Source of the DNA: Apium graveolens
Lineage: Eukaryota; Streptophyta; Magnoliopsida; Apiales; Apiaceae
Assembly: GCF_009905375.1 (NCBI RefSeq)
Contig: NC_133657.1
Location: 1,984,001 to 2,048,000 of the forward strand
DNA length: 64,000 nucleotides
Reading direction: 5' to 3'
The notes under the pieces: generated by a model
What the model was told of the DNA's origin: nothing
The model's input: only the letters and a program-made list of their open reading frames with translations
Databases searched by the model: none
Made by a program: the position numbers and the translations under genes
Shown here: positions 46,401 through 56,512 of the stretch, one piece after another
Layout of the letters: each line of letters starts with the position of its first letter
How positions within the stretch are numbered: position 1 is the first letter of the stretch

Positions 46401-49400
46401 CTGTGAAATTTAAGTCAGTTGTGGTTTTATTACGTGTCTACTGGGTGGCGATGAGCTGTCGAAGACTTAACGATAATACTGTTAGCAAGGCAGATAGGTG
46501 CAATTTAGGTGTACTTTCAGATTACTTTGACAACTTTTCTCTGTCCGATGATTGTGTACTAATCTACTAGCTATTTGGGTGCCGACTGTATGCGAGGTTT
46601 GATTCGTTGCAGATGATCATGTTATGTTCCATATGCTAGTAATTCAGTTGGTTGTGTCTTCCTTTTTGTAAAAGGTTTTAAGTGTGTCTTATGCATCTCA
46701 TTGTCCTTGCAGAGGATCTTGTAGATCCCATGATCTAAATTTTTTTAAAAAGATATGTTAAAATAATATAAGATTTATACTGGATAAAGCTGAATGAATA
46801 TGTGTGTTTCTAGACTTTTGTTGAGTTTTCTATACTGTGAGATGCGCTTTTTGTAATCAGCATATTCCCATTCCTGAAATTTTGAACCGGGAACAATTGT
46901 TTTCAGCATGTTATTTATTAATTTATTGCTGACTAATTTCAGCATTTGCTTTCCTCTTCAATGGACAAGACTGTGCGGCTCTGGCACCTGGCCAGCAAAT
47001 CTTGTTTAAAGACGTTCTCACACAGTGACTATGGTAAGTTTGCATGTATTTAGAAGCCTATATTTAGAGTACATAAATTTAATCTGCTAAACTTGCTATA
47101 ATGCTGCTAGATGATAGTGAATTTTACTGCTTTGATTTATAATTATGTACCTTTTTACCCATCAATCATCATTAACTGGCTTATACCTTATTGTTTTGAA
47201 TTTTCCTCAACACAGTTACTTGCATCCAGTTTAATCCTGTCGATGATAATTACTTCATCAGCGGATCACTAGATGCCAAGGTTCGCATATGGAGCATATC
47301 TGAGCGGCAAGTTGTTGATTGGAATGATCTGCATGAGATGGTCACCGCTGCTTGCTATACACCAGATGGTCAGGTGGGTTTTATAATTTAATGTAGTGCT
47401 ATCATCTCATTAGTCATTATTTGAAGTTTCCTAGTAGTGAGTAGCTGCCATTCTGTTATATGCCTATATTCGACTTTACTGAAGATATTTTGTTGATTAT
47501 GAAGGCTGCACTAGTTGGTACATACAAGGGAAGCTGCCGCTTATACACCACATTTGGTATGAGACTAAGTTATAGATATCTTCACCCTGTAAATAAATGT
47601 CATGCCCCGTTCTAATTAGGAATGAAATTCTTTATGTGTTTAGATAATAAATTGCAGCAAAAGACTCAAATCAATCTGCAGAATAAGAAGAAAAAAGGAC
47701 GTCACAAAAAAATTACTGGATTTCAGGTAATATCTGTTGGTGTGTGTGTGTGTGTATAAGGTTGCACTCCATGAAGAACACCCTTACATAAAACATAAAG
47801 AATACGGATAACATCACCATAACACTTTATTTTTCATAAGAGTTGAATTATTAATTTTAGAAACGCAAAATTTAACAGCAATAAACTTAGCATATTGAAT
47901 CTAACAGAATTTAATCTTAATTTTAAAAGTCAAATGTAAAAAAAAATTCAATATAGAATCTAGTACAGAATATTAAATACAATGTTGTAACAATGAACCT
48001 ATACGTAATCATGTTATAGTTGATCGTAACTTCTGTTACATTATCTTTTTTTTGCTAATTGATAACACACGCACACTCCAGGAGACGAACTCCTGACCTC
48101 TCGCAAGGGGGTACAGGGGCTCAACCACTGTACCAACACTTATTTTTATTCATATAAAAACATTTTTGGTGTGAATATTAGAATCTAAGTGCAATTTTAT
48201 GTAAAATTCTCTTGCGTTTTTTATTATTTTTTATATAAGATAGTTCTTCGTGGGCAATGGATATATAGGGTTTTGTGGATATGAAACCTTTGAAATCTGA
48301 ATAAGTGTCTCTAGATTTTCTGATTGATCCAATTGCTCAGTTTGCACCAGGAAGTACATCAGAAGTGCTTATAACATCCGCAGATTCACGAATACGAGTA
48401 GTGGATGGAGTTGATCTAGTTCATAAGTTCAAAGGTAACCAACAAATTTAATCATATGTGACTTCTTGAATGAGATAGACTCACAAGATAACAATTTTAG
48501 ATGACAAGGACTTTTTCCTTGGTCATGAATAGAATGTTCTTTTATCTCAATATATAATTGCAAATAATGGATATTAAATTTTTTTGATGGATTTAGGGCC
48601 ATCATTTTATGTAATAATTTCCTGATTCGGACTTGAACCGTGTCCTGTAGCCTTTAAGTGGCCTGGGTCTAATAGGCAATATCATTTTTTGTAGTCAGGA
48701 AAATGCAAGTGACCTGCTTAAATTTTGTATATCATGTAATTTTTCGTGCAACCCGCGACGGCAAGAACTCATCTTTTGATTAATGATGTATACTTGTGTT
48801 TAAATATAGGAAAAAACACTTTTCCGATATTTGTTAATAATAGACATTTGTGATTGGGGTTTAGCGTAGTGGTAAAGGCACTCTTTCCCCATGACAAGTA
48901 TAACTTGGTAAAAAAATAGATATATGTTTTACTTCTTTTTTAGTTGAAGTAACAATTCATACAAGTTAATGTTACAAATCAGAATCTTTATTTTGTTCAT
49001 TAGCTAACAAAATTCTGGGATTTTTGTTTTTTAAACTTTTTTGGTGGGTAAATCATCTATGATCTTGGTTACAGGGTTCCGCAACACAAACAGCCAAATA
49101 TCAGCCTCCCTCACTGCTAATGGAAAGTATGTGGTGAGTGCGAGTGAGGATTCTAATGTCTATATATGGAAACATGAAGCTGATTCACGACCTAGCAGAA
49201 GCAAAGGTGTTACAGTTACACGCTCGTATGAACATTTTCACTGCCAAGATGTATCTGCAGCCATTCCTTGGCCAGGTATGGGGGACACATGGGGACTTCA
49301 AGATAGTTCTGGAGAATTGAACGGACTTGGCGAACATCTTGAAGAGGTCTCTACAGAAATTTATCCTCCTACACCAGTAGAAGAGGCTAACGTTATAGCG

Positions 49401-49670
49401 AGCTCGACTCTGGCAACTGGGTGTACAAGTAGCCCATTCCACGGAACCATCTCTAGCGCGACAAATAGTTATTTCTTTGATAGAATATCAGCGACATGGC
49501 CAGAGGAAAAACTTCTGTTAGCTGCTAAGAAACGTAGCCCACACGTGAGTGTGGACTTCTCGAATGGTGTAAATCAGAGACGATCAGCCTGGGGCATGGT
49601 GATTGTAACTGCTGGTCTTCGTGGTGAAATCCGAACTTTTCAGAATTTCGGAATGCCTGTGTGTATTTAG
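43416..49670 (+). CDS. WD40 repeat protein, WDR44-like (seven exons, 900 residues)
   Basis: Exons 43416-45044, 46943-47033, 47216-47373, 47505-47556, 47644-47726, 48341-48434 and 49075-49670 join in frame (2703 bases); all introns are GT-AG. N-terminal family text: [34 protein letters not shown] (about 70-88), [20 protein letters not shown] and [22 protein letters not shown] repeats begin at about residue 415 ([18 protein letters not shown]) and continue through [39 protein letters not shown] and [14 protein letters not shown] basic [15 protein letters not shown] stretch sits between repeats. The protein matches the plant transducin/WD40 group (At5g24320-type) over its whole length; the precise role of that group is not established. 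WD propellers serve as binding platforms. Codons and splice sites are intact. Confidence 0.93.
45045..46942 (+). other. Large intron 1 of the WD40 gene
   Basis: 1.9 kb, AT-rich. I see no ORF or transposon with recognisable ends. Confidence 0.6.
48050..48142 (-). mobile_element. tRNA-derived SINE in WD40 intron 5
   Basis: On the reverse strand: a GGTACAGTGGTTGAGC A-box-like start, an AGTTCGTCTCC B-box-like block, and a 3' A-rich tail (CAAAAAAAAGATAATG). Order and spacing fit a tRNA-derived SINE inserted antisense to the gene. Confidence 0.6.
48605..48690 (-). mobile_element. SINE fragment with perfect B box in WD40 intron 6
   Basis: The reverse strand reads GGTTCAAGTCC (48629-48639), a perfect pol III B box, with a degraded A-box region (GGCCACTTAAAGGC) upstream. 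The tail is not clear. Confidence 0.45.
48855..48915 (+). mobile_element. Truncated SINE with A box in WD40 intron 6
   Basis: GGTTTAGCGTAGTGGTAAAG is a good pol III A box in tRNA-like context. It is followed within about 45 bases by an A run without a B box, so the element is internally truncated. Confidence 0.45.
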
Positions 49671-50530
49671 GGTCTCGAATATGTTGGGGCGGCAACAGCT
49701 ATCACAGGTCATCCCAAGTAATCCAAGTTGGCAAATTTGTACAGCAATGTTTTGCAAGATTTATTATTATTGGTGAGTTCCATTTCTTCCTTGAGTTGTG
49801 TTTCTTGCCGGTCGAATTGATGATAGGTAGTCTGACTAGGCACTAAGAAAAAAAAAGGAGTAGATTTCTTAGGATTTACATATATATACACTATAGCTTT
49901 CCTTCCATCCGTGTAAATGCACGCACCGGGCAAATATAATTCTTTTTTCTCCTTTATATAAAGATGCAATTGTTGTTTATACATAAATTCTAAATTTTAT
50001 CAGTCCGCACTACCTGATCAAGTATGTTTTCCATGGTGGAGCAATACTATTTCTTTTTGATGTTAATACTTCTAACATGATCGCAGTATTGTTGAACATG
50101 GTCGAAGGAAGTAATTTAACGTCACTAGGCATTTTTTCTCTTGTGTAAATTTGAATGTAAACTGTCGGTGGATGCTGAATGTCCAATGTAGTATTGTTGA
50201 AGAGGGCACTTTTTTGAAAGAGTTGGGTCAGTTGTTGGTTTGATTACAATCATACCCGCGAAAACTGAAAGAAAACTTTTTACAGCAGTTTCTATAGTTG
50301 TAGATGCACCAAAAATGAACTCAAATTTTCCCAAGAATTGGACAATTATGTTTGGAAAAAGCTGATTCATAAAAAGTGTATGAAATTTTGTGATTAGAAA
50401 TTTGATAATTATGTTAAAAGAAGGCGGATTCATAAAAAGTGTAGGAAATTTAGTGATTATAGAGTGTTCATGCGCTTGTCAAGAAGCTAAAAGTTTATGG
50501 TTAAAAGAATTGTATCTATACGTATTTTAA
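49671..50530. other. 3' UTR of the WD40 gene and intergenic DNA
   Basis: The first 300 bases or so are probably 3' UTR. Two diverged tandem copies of about 65 bases lie at about 50338-50402 and 50403-50470 (shared GATTCATAAAAAGTGTA). No gene. Confidence 0.5.
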
Positions 50531-50559
50531 TGAAAAAAGAAACAAGTTGTAAAATGTAG

Positions 50560-50670
50560 AAGGGGGCAGGTGTACAACAAACGATGTAGAAGGGGGCCGG
50601 TCTACAACAAACGTTTGTTGTAGACCGGTTGTATTGTTGTAGACCGGTATACAACAAACTGTTTTTCAAC
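50560..50670. repeat. Inverted repeats of a CCGGTCTACAACAAAC unit
   Basis: A perfect 32-base palindrome lies at 50597-50628 (unit CCGGTCTACAACAAAC followed directly by its complement). Further forward copies (GGTGTACAACAAACG at about 50568) and reverse copies (GTTGTAGACCGGT at about 50638) surround it. It may be the left terminal structure of the Ulp1-carrying transposon. Confidence 0.75.
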
Positions 50671-50718
50671 CGTTGGATGGTGGATCTAACGGCTGGTAAT
50701 TAAAACAACAGCAAGGGG

Positions 50719-50793
50719 ATCGCGGAAAGTTTCAGCGGTCCGGAGAAATTACCAAAATACCCCTCCACACGGACCGCGGAAATTTTCAGCGGT
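50719..50793. repeat. Two copies of a CGCGGAAANTTTCAGCG dyad
   Basis: Near-palindromes at 50719-50739 and 50773-50793, centred on GAAA-N-TTTC with CGC/GCG ends and 54 bases apart. They resemble in style, not in sequence, the dyads of the first MULE. Confidence 0.65.
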
Positions 50794-51208
50794 TGGTGGC
50801 GTTTTTTGTTTACCTAATCCTTGCCAAACACAGACTCTCAAACACAATTCATTCACAAACACAACAGCAGCCGCACAGAATATCAGACATCATCCGCAGC
50901 CGCAAAGCACCCCAGCAGGAGCAACACCCACAACAAAGCACTATTTGGAGCAAAATCAGTCTTCTTTTTCACTTGATATAATCGATATCTTTATGTTATT
51001 TACAGTTTTATTGATATAAACTTATGTTTTTTTCTTGTTATAAATCTGATTTTGTGTATGTAATACAAATATTTAGGGTTAATTAATGTATGAATTAACA
51101 TATGAATCGTAGTATGATTAAATTCAAAATTTTAAAATTTCTAGGGTTCATAATTTGGATTTGATTTAATTCGATTTCTGGTACCTTCCTCACACCATTC
51201 TCTCGGTT
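50794..51208. other. Non-coding leader before the Ulp1 pseudogene
   Basis: A stretch rich in CAACA/CAGCA words (50830-50940) followed by AT-rich sequence. A short open frame here has no recognisable family. Confidence 0.4.
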
Positions 51209-52458
51209 GATGAAAAAGATCAAAGGTCCAGCCTATAGACCTCCCACATTTGAGAACATAAACCCAGATTTCATTGCACCTTCGGCTGAAGACTTTGACA
51301 TTCCAGCCATTCCTGCCCAGGATCTCGTTGACATGACACAGCCATCCCAACATGTGTCTCAGCCACCCCAGACTATTGCCTCATCTAGTAGGCCCGTGAA
51401 GCTTGCATGTCGCATGATGAAAGAGGAGAAGTGGAGTATCACTAAGAGTCTCAGCATGACGAAGAAGAATGCTATATATTCAGATTGGGGATGGGGCTTT
51501 GGGATGGCGCCGAGGATTCCCGGTGGTCTTAGTGTTCAGGACTATCACGTCCATGCATCAGCTATGCAGAGTCTGGCTCCAGGAACATGGGTTGATGACA
51601 TGATCATATACACTTATATTGTATTATTCGTTACTCGTTACTAATACATTTTAGTTGTCTAATACATTTTAGTTGTTGCATTCATTTTACTTGTTGCATT
51701 CATATATATTTTCAGGGATTGCTAAGGAGTCGGGAGGAGGAGATTCACACTAGAGGTATATGGGAGAGGAAACCCATCTATTATTTCATGGATCCCTACT
51801 TAATGGTCTTGGGAAAGGACATGTGAAGAAAATCAGAAAAGTATCGAGGGTCGGTGGAGATACATTGCAGAGGGCATGGAATAATTACATAGTTTTACTG
51901 GTTTTTCCAGTGCTACTGTTGGTCATTCTGTTCTCGAGGCGGACTACATATTCATCCCATGTTGTGTCGGAGATGTGCATTGGGTTTTGTTCATATTCGG
52001 TACTCGACGATTTGAAGGTCTTATCATAGATTCAATGAATGACGAGCCGGATTATCGTGAGGATATACGAGTGGTGGTATGTTCCTCAACTATTACTGTC
52101 TTCTATATAGTCCTTAGCAATTGTATATTATATTCATTCTCGGATCATAATTTCATTGCAGTCATGGTTGTTGCTGAGGCTATTGCATATGATACACACA
52201 GTCGAGGGGCGTGACCCTACTTCAGCCGAGGTCCTAGCTCTACCGTCCAGGCTAAAGCAACGAAACTCTAATGATTGCGGTGTTTATGTGATGAAGTACA
52301 TGGACTACTTCACACAAGGATATGACTTAGCCGAGGTACCGAATTGGTCGCAGGAGGAGGTGGATTCCTTTAGGTATCAGATAGCAAGGGAGCTTCAGCT
52401 AGGGAAGGCAAGGGGGATTCCCGGGATTCGTATGCGTAGGTGTCACAAAGCTTCGTAG
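51209..52458 (+). pseudogene. Ulp1 (C48) cysteine protease gene, probably MULE-borne
   Basis: Exon 1 (from ATG 51209) has a Pro-rich N-terminus and then DYHVHASAMQSLAPGTWVDD, the start of the protease fold. A second exon begins about 51717 (RSREEEIHTRG, PIYYFMDPYLMVLG). A two-base loss at about 51821 and a TAA near 51882 break the frame. Catalytic parts remain: His in DVHWVLFIF (about 51980), Asp in LIIDSMNDE (about 52025), and Gln/Cys in LKQRNSNDCGVYVMKY (about 52253-52300). Splice-like AG sites precede exons 2 and 3. Ulp1 proteases remove SUMO-like tags; MULE-borne Ulp1 families (Kaonashi) are known in plants. No transposase is nearby. Confidence 0.7.
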
Positions 52459-52918
52459 TAGTTATGTAGTTGGATTGGATTTCGTATGTAGCTGGATTTC
52501 ATTATGTCAACGGATGTTTGAATTGATTATCCGTCGGGTACATGATCATCCGTCGGGTTGCCTTGTTGATCATCCGTCGAGTGACATTGTTATTTATCCG
52601 TCGGGTAGCTATCTGGCACTTGACTTCATTTTATTTATGCAGAATTACAAGACATCATCTATGTACAATTAATCAACCTATTCTGCATTTCTAATTAAAG
52701 TCAACATGACCTGAGTGCTACTACAGAATCTAAACAAGGTGTATGCAGAAATGTGCTACAGACTCATTATTACACAAGCTACTCACTCGATGGATAATAA
52801 ATCATCATCCGTCGGGACTATATTGAGTCATCCGTCGGGACTATATTCTTTATCTTTCAAGTGCTACATTTTTCACTATGTAAAATCTACTAAGGTATTT
52901 TGTTAATGAAATAGAAAC
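52459..52918. repeat. ATCCGTCGGG-rich stretch
   Basis: Six copies of ATCCGTCGGG or a close variant at about 52529, 52548, 52573, 52596, 52807 and 52829, otherwise AT-rich. Part of the Copia fragment or of the transposon flank. Confidence 0.55.
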
Positions 52919-53495
52919 ATGGTGGATAAATCAAAATTCAAATGTTTCAAATGTGGCTTAGCAGGGCACTTTGCCTGTGAGTGTAGAAAGTCAGATTCCA
53001 GCAAAAAGAAGTTTGAGCCTGTGGATTATAAACAGAGTTACTTTAAGTTGCTCAAACAAAAGGAAAGGCTTTCATTACACAAAAAAATGACGGGGCATCA
53101 GATGGTCTGGATGAGGATGTGGATCTCAGCTATGTCAATCTAGCCCTAATGGCCAAGTCTGATGAAACAAAGACAAGTTCTTCAAGTAATCAGGTAATCA
53201 TCACTAACCTTGCACATTTATCTAAAGCTGAGTGTAATCATGCAATAAATGACATGTCTACAGAATTATATCATTACTTAAGTCTCTTACTAAGGAAAAT
53301 GCTAAAATCAAAGAAAACAATTTATTTTTAAGTGAGAGGAATAATGTGCTAGAGTCTCAGTTCATTGAATTTGAAAAATTGAGAATTGAGTGTAAAATTA
53401 CTAAGGATGAATTAACCGAGTTCTTGAAGAAAGAAGAGATCTTGAAGAAGCAGCTTGAACGAGAACCGGAGGTGATTAAAGCATGGAAAACATCT
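52919..53495 (+). pseudogene. Copia (SIRE-like) gag fragment
   Basis: A CCHC knuckle CFKCGLAGHFACEC at about 52949-52990, followed in shifting frames by ALMAKSDETKTSSSS and a coiled-coil part (KITKDELTEFLKKEEILKKQ) ending EVIKAWKTS, text that corresponds to the gag of the neighbouring SIRE element (EIIRTWTNSG). At least two frameshifts. The next element's LTR begins exactly at 53496. Confidence 0.7.
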
Positions 53496-54108
53496 TGTTA
53501 GATATATTTGATAATGTCATGGCTAATATGTTTTATGTTTAGATTTCAGATCTTATTTGAACAGAACAAATCAGTACTTAACTGATCAGTACTTATACTG
53601 GACGTCAGAACTTAAGGGATATCAGTACTTATGTTATCAGGAGATAAGCATCAGGAGATAGATATCAGAACTTAAGTGTTGAAGGATGATCAGATAAGGA
53701 CAGTAGCTGATTAAAGTTAAGAAGATCAAGATAAACATAAGAAGAGATATGCATGAAGAAGGAATTCCGTGAAGAATGGAATACTTGGAATAGAAGATAT
53801 CTGATTGATATATATTAGGAAGCAGAATTATATTCCATATCAATTAGCGATTATCTTGTAACTGTGTAGTATATAAACACAGACATAGGGTTTACACTAT
53901 AAGTGTTATCATTATCGAGAATATTATTTACTGTAACCCTAGCAGCTCTCGTGATATTTTGTTCATCACTGAGAGATAACAGTTCCAGATTGTAACAGAG
54001 TTTATTGTTTCAATAAAGTTTGTTTTCTGTTACATAAGTTCTTGAAGTTTGATTTGATTGTAATAAACACTGTATTCACCCCCTCTACAGTGAAAGTGTG
54101 ACCTAACA
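53496..54108 (+). repeat. 5' LTR of the SIRE element
   Basis: 613 bases from TGTTAGATATATTTG to ACCTAACA. TATA box TATATAAACA at about 53869. Several TATCAGTACTTA and TATCAGAACTTA words (53560-53690), which are complementary to TTCTGATA words in the internal region. The five bases before it are CATCT, the expected target duplication. Confidence 0.85.
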
Positions 54109-54110
54109 AG

Positions 54111-54122
54111 TGGTATCAGAGC
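54111..54122 (+). promoter_or_regulatory. Primer binding site (initiator tRNA-Met type)
   Basis: TGGTATCAGAGC two bases after the LTR end. This complements the 3' end of plant initiator methionine tRNA, the standard primer of plant Copia elements. Confidence 0.9.
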
Positions 54123-54163
54123 CTTCTGTTAACACACATACAGTTAAAGATCCAAACACAATC

Positions 54164-56500
54164 ATGTCTGACACAGAAACTCCAACTAAGCCTACCAAAA
54201 CTGAGGAATCATCAAAGACATCAACTCAGAGTCGATATGAGACTATCAGAGTTCCCATATTGAGACCATCTGAATATCCCATATGGAAGGTAAGGATGAC
54301 CATGTTTCTGGAAGCAACAGATCCAGAATACCTTGATAGAATCAAGGAAGGGCCTCACAAACCTACCAAGCTCGCTGTTGTAGTTGCAGGTGAAGCAGCA
54401 AAGACCGTACCAAAGGAAAAGAGTGATTACACTGCTGAAGATATAGCATCTATTGCTAAGGATGCCAAGGTACGACACTTATTGCATAGTGCCATTGATA
54501 ATGTAATGTCAAACAGGGTAATCAACTGCAAGACTGCTAAGGAGATATGGGATGTACTGGAGACAAGGTGTCAAGGAACTGAAACAGTTAAGAAGAACAG
54601 GAAGACAATACTCACTCAAGAGTATGAACACTTTGACTCTAGGACTAATGAGTCATTGACTGATGTATATGATAGATTTGTCAAACTCTTTAATGACTTG
54701 TCATTAGTAAATAAGGAGTATGATCTTGAAGATACAAACCTTAAATTCCTGTTAGCTCTTCCTGAATGTTGGGATTTGAAGGCAACAACAATAAGAGACA
54801 ACTACAATCTTGATGAAACAACTCTTGATGAAATCTATGGAATGCTCAAGACTCATGAACTTGAGATGGAACAAAGAAGCAAGAGGAAAGGAGGAAAGTC
54901 AAGGACAATTGCTCTCAAGGCTGAAGAGGAATCCCCCAAATCATCTTCCTCAAAGAAAGACAAGGGTAAAGCTCTTATCATAAAGTCTGATACTGAGTCA
55001 TCAAGTTCTGAGAGTGATGATGACTCAGATTCTGAAAGCTTGCCTGAAACTGATGCTGATGAGGAGATGATGAAGCTGTGTGCTCTTATGGTGAAAGGAA
55101 TCACAAAGATTGCATACAGGAAGTTCAGGAAGGGAAAGAAGTTTTCCAGGAAAGGCATAAGTTCTGATAAGAAGAATTTCAGAAGATCTGAAGGAAGAGG
55201 AGGAAAGTCTGACAGAGGAGATTACGCTAATGTTAAATGTTATAATTGTGGTGAGAAAGGCCACATATCTCCTGATTGCAAGAAGACCAAGAGTGACAAA
55301 GGCAAAGCTCTTGTCACAAAGCAGAAAAGCTGGACAGACACCTCAGACTCTGAAAGTGAGGAGAACTATGCATTGATGGCAAATGCTGATAAATCAAGTT
55401 TTGAGAGCAGTTCTGAAGCTGCTGAAACAAAGGTACCTCAGACTACTTATACTTTTCATACTGATGATATTAATGAGTTGAGAAGATATCTTAAAACCAT
55501 GTTTGTTAGTTATAGAGATCAAACTTTAACATGTGAAAGATTAACTTCTGAAAATCTTGCTTTTAGGAAAAGAAATGATTTCTTAGAAAAAGAGTTAGTC
55601 ATATTCCATCAAACTCAGCAGGATAGAGATGATGCTTTTTATGTTAGGGATGAAGTGCTAAAAATGAATGAATCTCTAAAAACTGAGTTAGAAAAGGAGA
55701 GAGAGATTATCAGAACTTGGACTAACTCTGGCAAAACAACTCAAAATTTGCTAAGCAGTGGAAACTGGAAAAAGGGCTTAGGTTATGGAGAAAATAAAAA
55801 TGAAAAAGGAACTGTAGAAATTAAGCCTGTTGATAAGCAAAAGCTGAAGTTAAAACCTGTTAAGTTTGTAACTGAAAAATCTGAAAATGAGAAATCAGAA
55901 GTTAAAAAGGAATTAGCTTCTGACAAACTAAAACAGGAAAAGACAGCTGAAGTTAACATAGGCTTAATGACAAAGAAGCAGCTTAAGCATAAGCTGAAAG
56001 ATGTTAAGAATGCAAACAAGGTAAAATCACCTAGGAAAAACAGGAATGGAAAGGAAGGTGTGAATAAAAGCAATAACTATAAATCTGTTCCTGATGCTCC
56101 TAGGAAAGCGTGTCATAACTGTGGAAGTTCTAACCATCTGGCTTCTTTTTGCAGGAAGAATAAGAATATTAACTCCTTATCTACAAAATCAGGAGTTAAG
56201 AGTCAGTCTGTTAGATACAAACCACAAGATCCTTGTTTTCATTGTGGTAGTTTATGGCATTCCATTTATACTTGTAAGGAATATCATAGTTTGTACTATG
56301 ATTATTATCAAATAAAACCTTCTTTAAAGAAAGTTTCTGTTGTTCCTTCTAGTGTAAGTTCTGATTCAAAGTCTGGTAGTATAAGTTCTGATAAAAAAAC
56401 TGTTAACATAAAATCTGATGCTAAATCCGCTGCAAATGTTAACAAACCTAAAAAGGCCAAAGGATCCAAGCAAGTCTGGGTCCTTAAAACTAATAATTAG
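54164..56500 (+). CDS. SIRE gag (778 residues)
   Basis: ATG at 54164 (MSDTETPTKPTK), stop TAG at 56498-56500. The gag core has SRYETIRVPILRPSEYPIW and TCLFN-type helices at about 20-240. Three zinc knuckles: CYNCGEKGHISPDC (about 358-371), CHNCGSSNHLASFC (about 649-662) and CFHCGSLWHSIYTC (about 691-704). The hinge between is Ser/Asp/Lys-rich. It forms the virus-like particle and packages RNA in the cytoplasm. It is in the same frame as pol, with two stops between. Its length is typical of SIRE gag and well above ordinary Copia gag. Confidence 0.9.
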   Translation: MSDTETPTKPTKTEESSKTSTQSRYETIRVPILRPSEYPIWKVRMTMFLEATDPEYLDRIKEGPHKPTKLAVVVAGEAAKTVPKEKSDYTAEDIASIAKDAKVRHLLHSAIDNVMSNRVINCKTAKEIWDVLETRCQGTETVKKNRKTILTQEYEHFDSRTNESLTDVYDRFVKLFNDLSLVNKEYDLEDTNLKFLLALPECWDLKATTIRDNYNLDETTLDEIYGMLKTHELEMEQRSKRKGGKSRTIALKAEEESPKSSSSKKDKGKALIIKSDTESSSSESDDDSDSESLPETDADEEMMKLCALMVKGITKIAYRKFRKGKKFSRKGISSDKKNFRRSEGRGGKSDRGDYANVKCYNCGEKGHISPDCKKTKSDKGKALVTKQKSWTDTSDSESEENYALMANADKSSFESSSEAAETKVPQTTYTFHTDDINELRRYLKTMFVSYRDQTLTCERLTSENLAFRKRNDFLEKELVIFHQTQQDRDDAFYVRDEVLKMNESLKTELEKEREIIRTWTNSGKTTQNLLSSGNWKKGLGYGENKNEKGTVEIKPVDKQKLKLKPVKFVTEKSENEKSEVKKELASDKLKQEKTAEVNIGLMTKKQLKHKLKDVKNANKVKSPRKNRNGKEGVNKSNNYKSVPDAPRKACHNCGSSNHLASFCRKNKNINSLSTKSGVKSQSVRYKPQDPCFHCGSLWHSIYTCKEYHSLYYDYYQIKPSLKKVSVVPSSVSSDSKSGSISSDKKTVNIKSDAKSAANVNKPKKAKGSKQVWVLKTNN

Positions 56501-56512
56501 TGGTCTTTTTGA

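Noticed and set aside
48855..48915. A tRNA gene
   Set aside because: A good A box but no B box, no cloverleaf and an A tail; a truncated SINE fits better.
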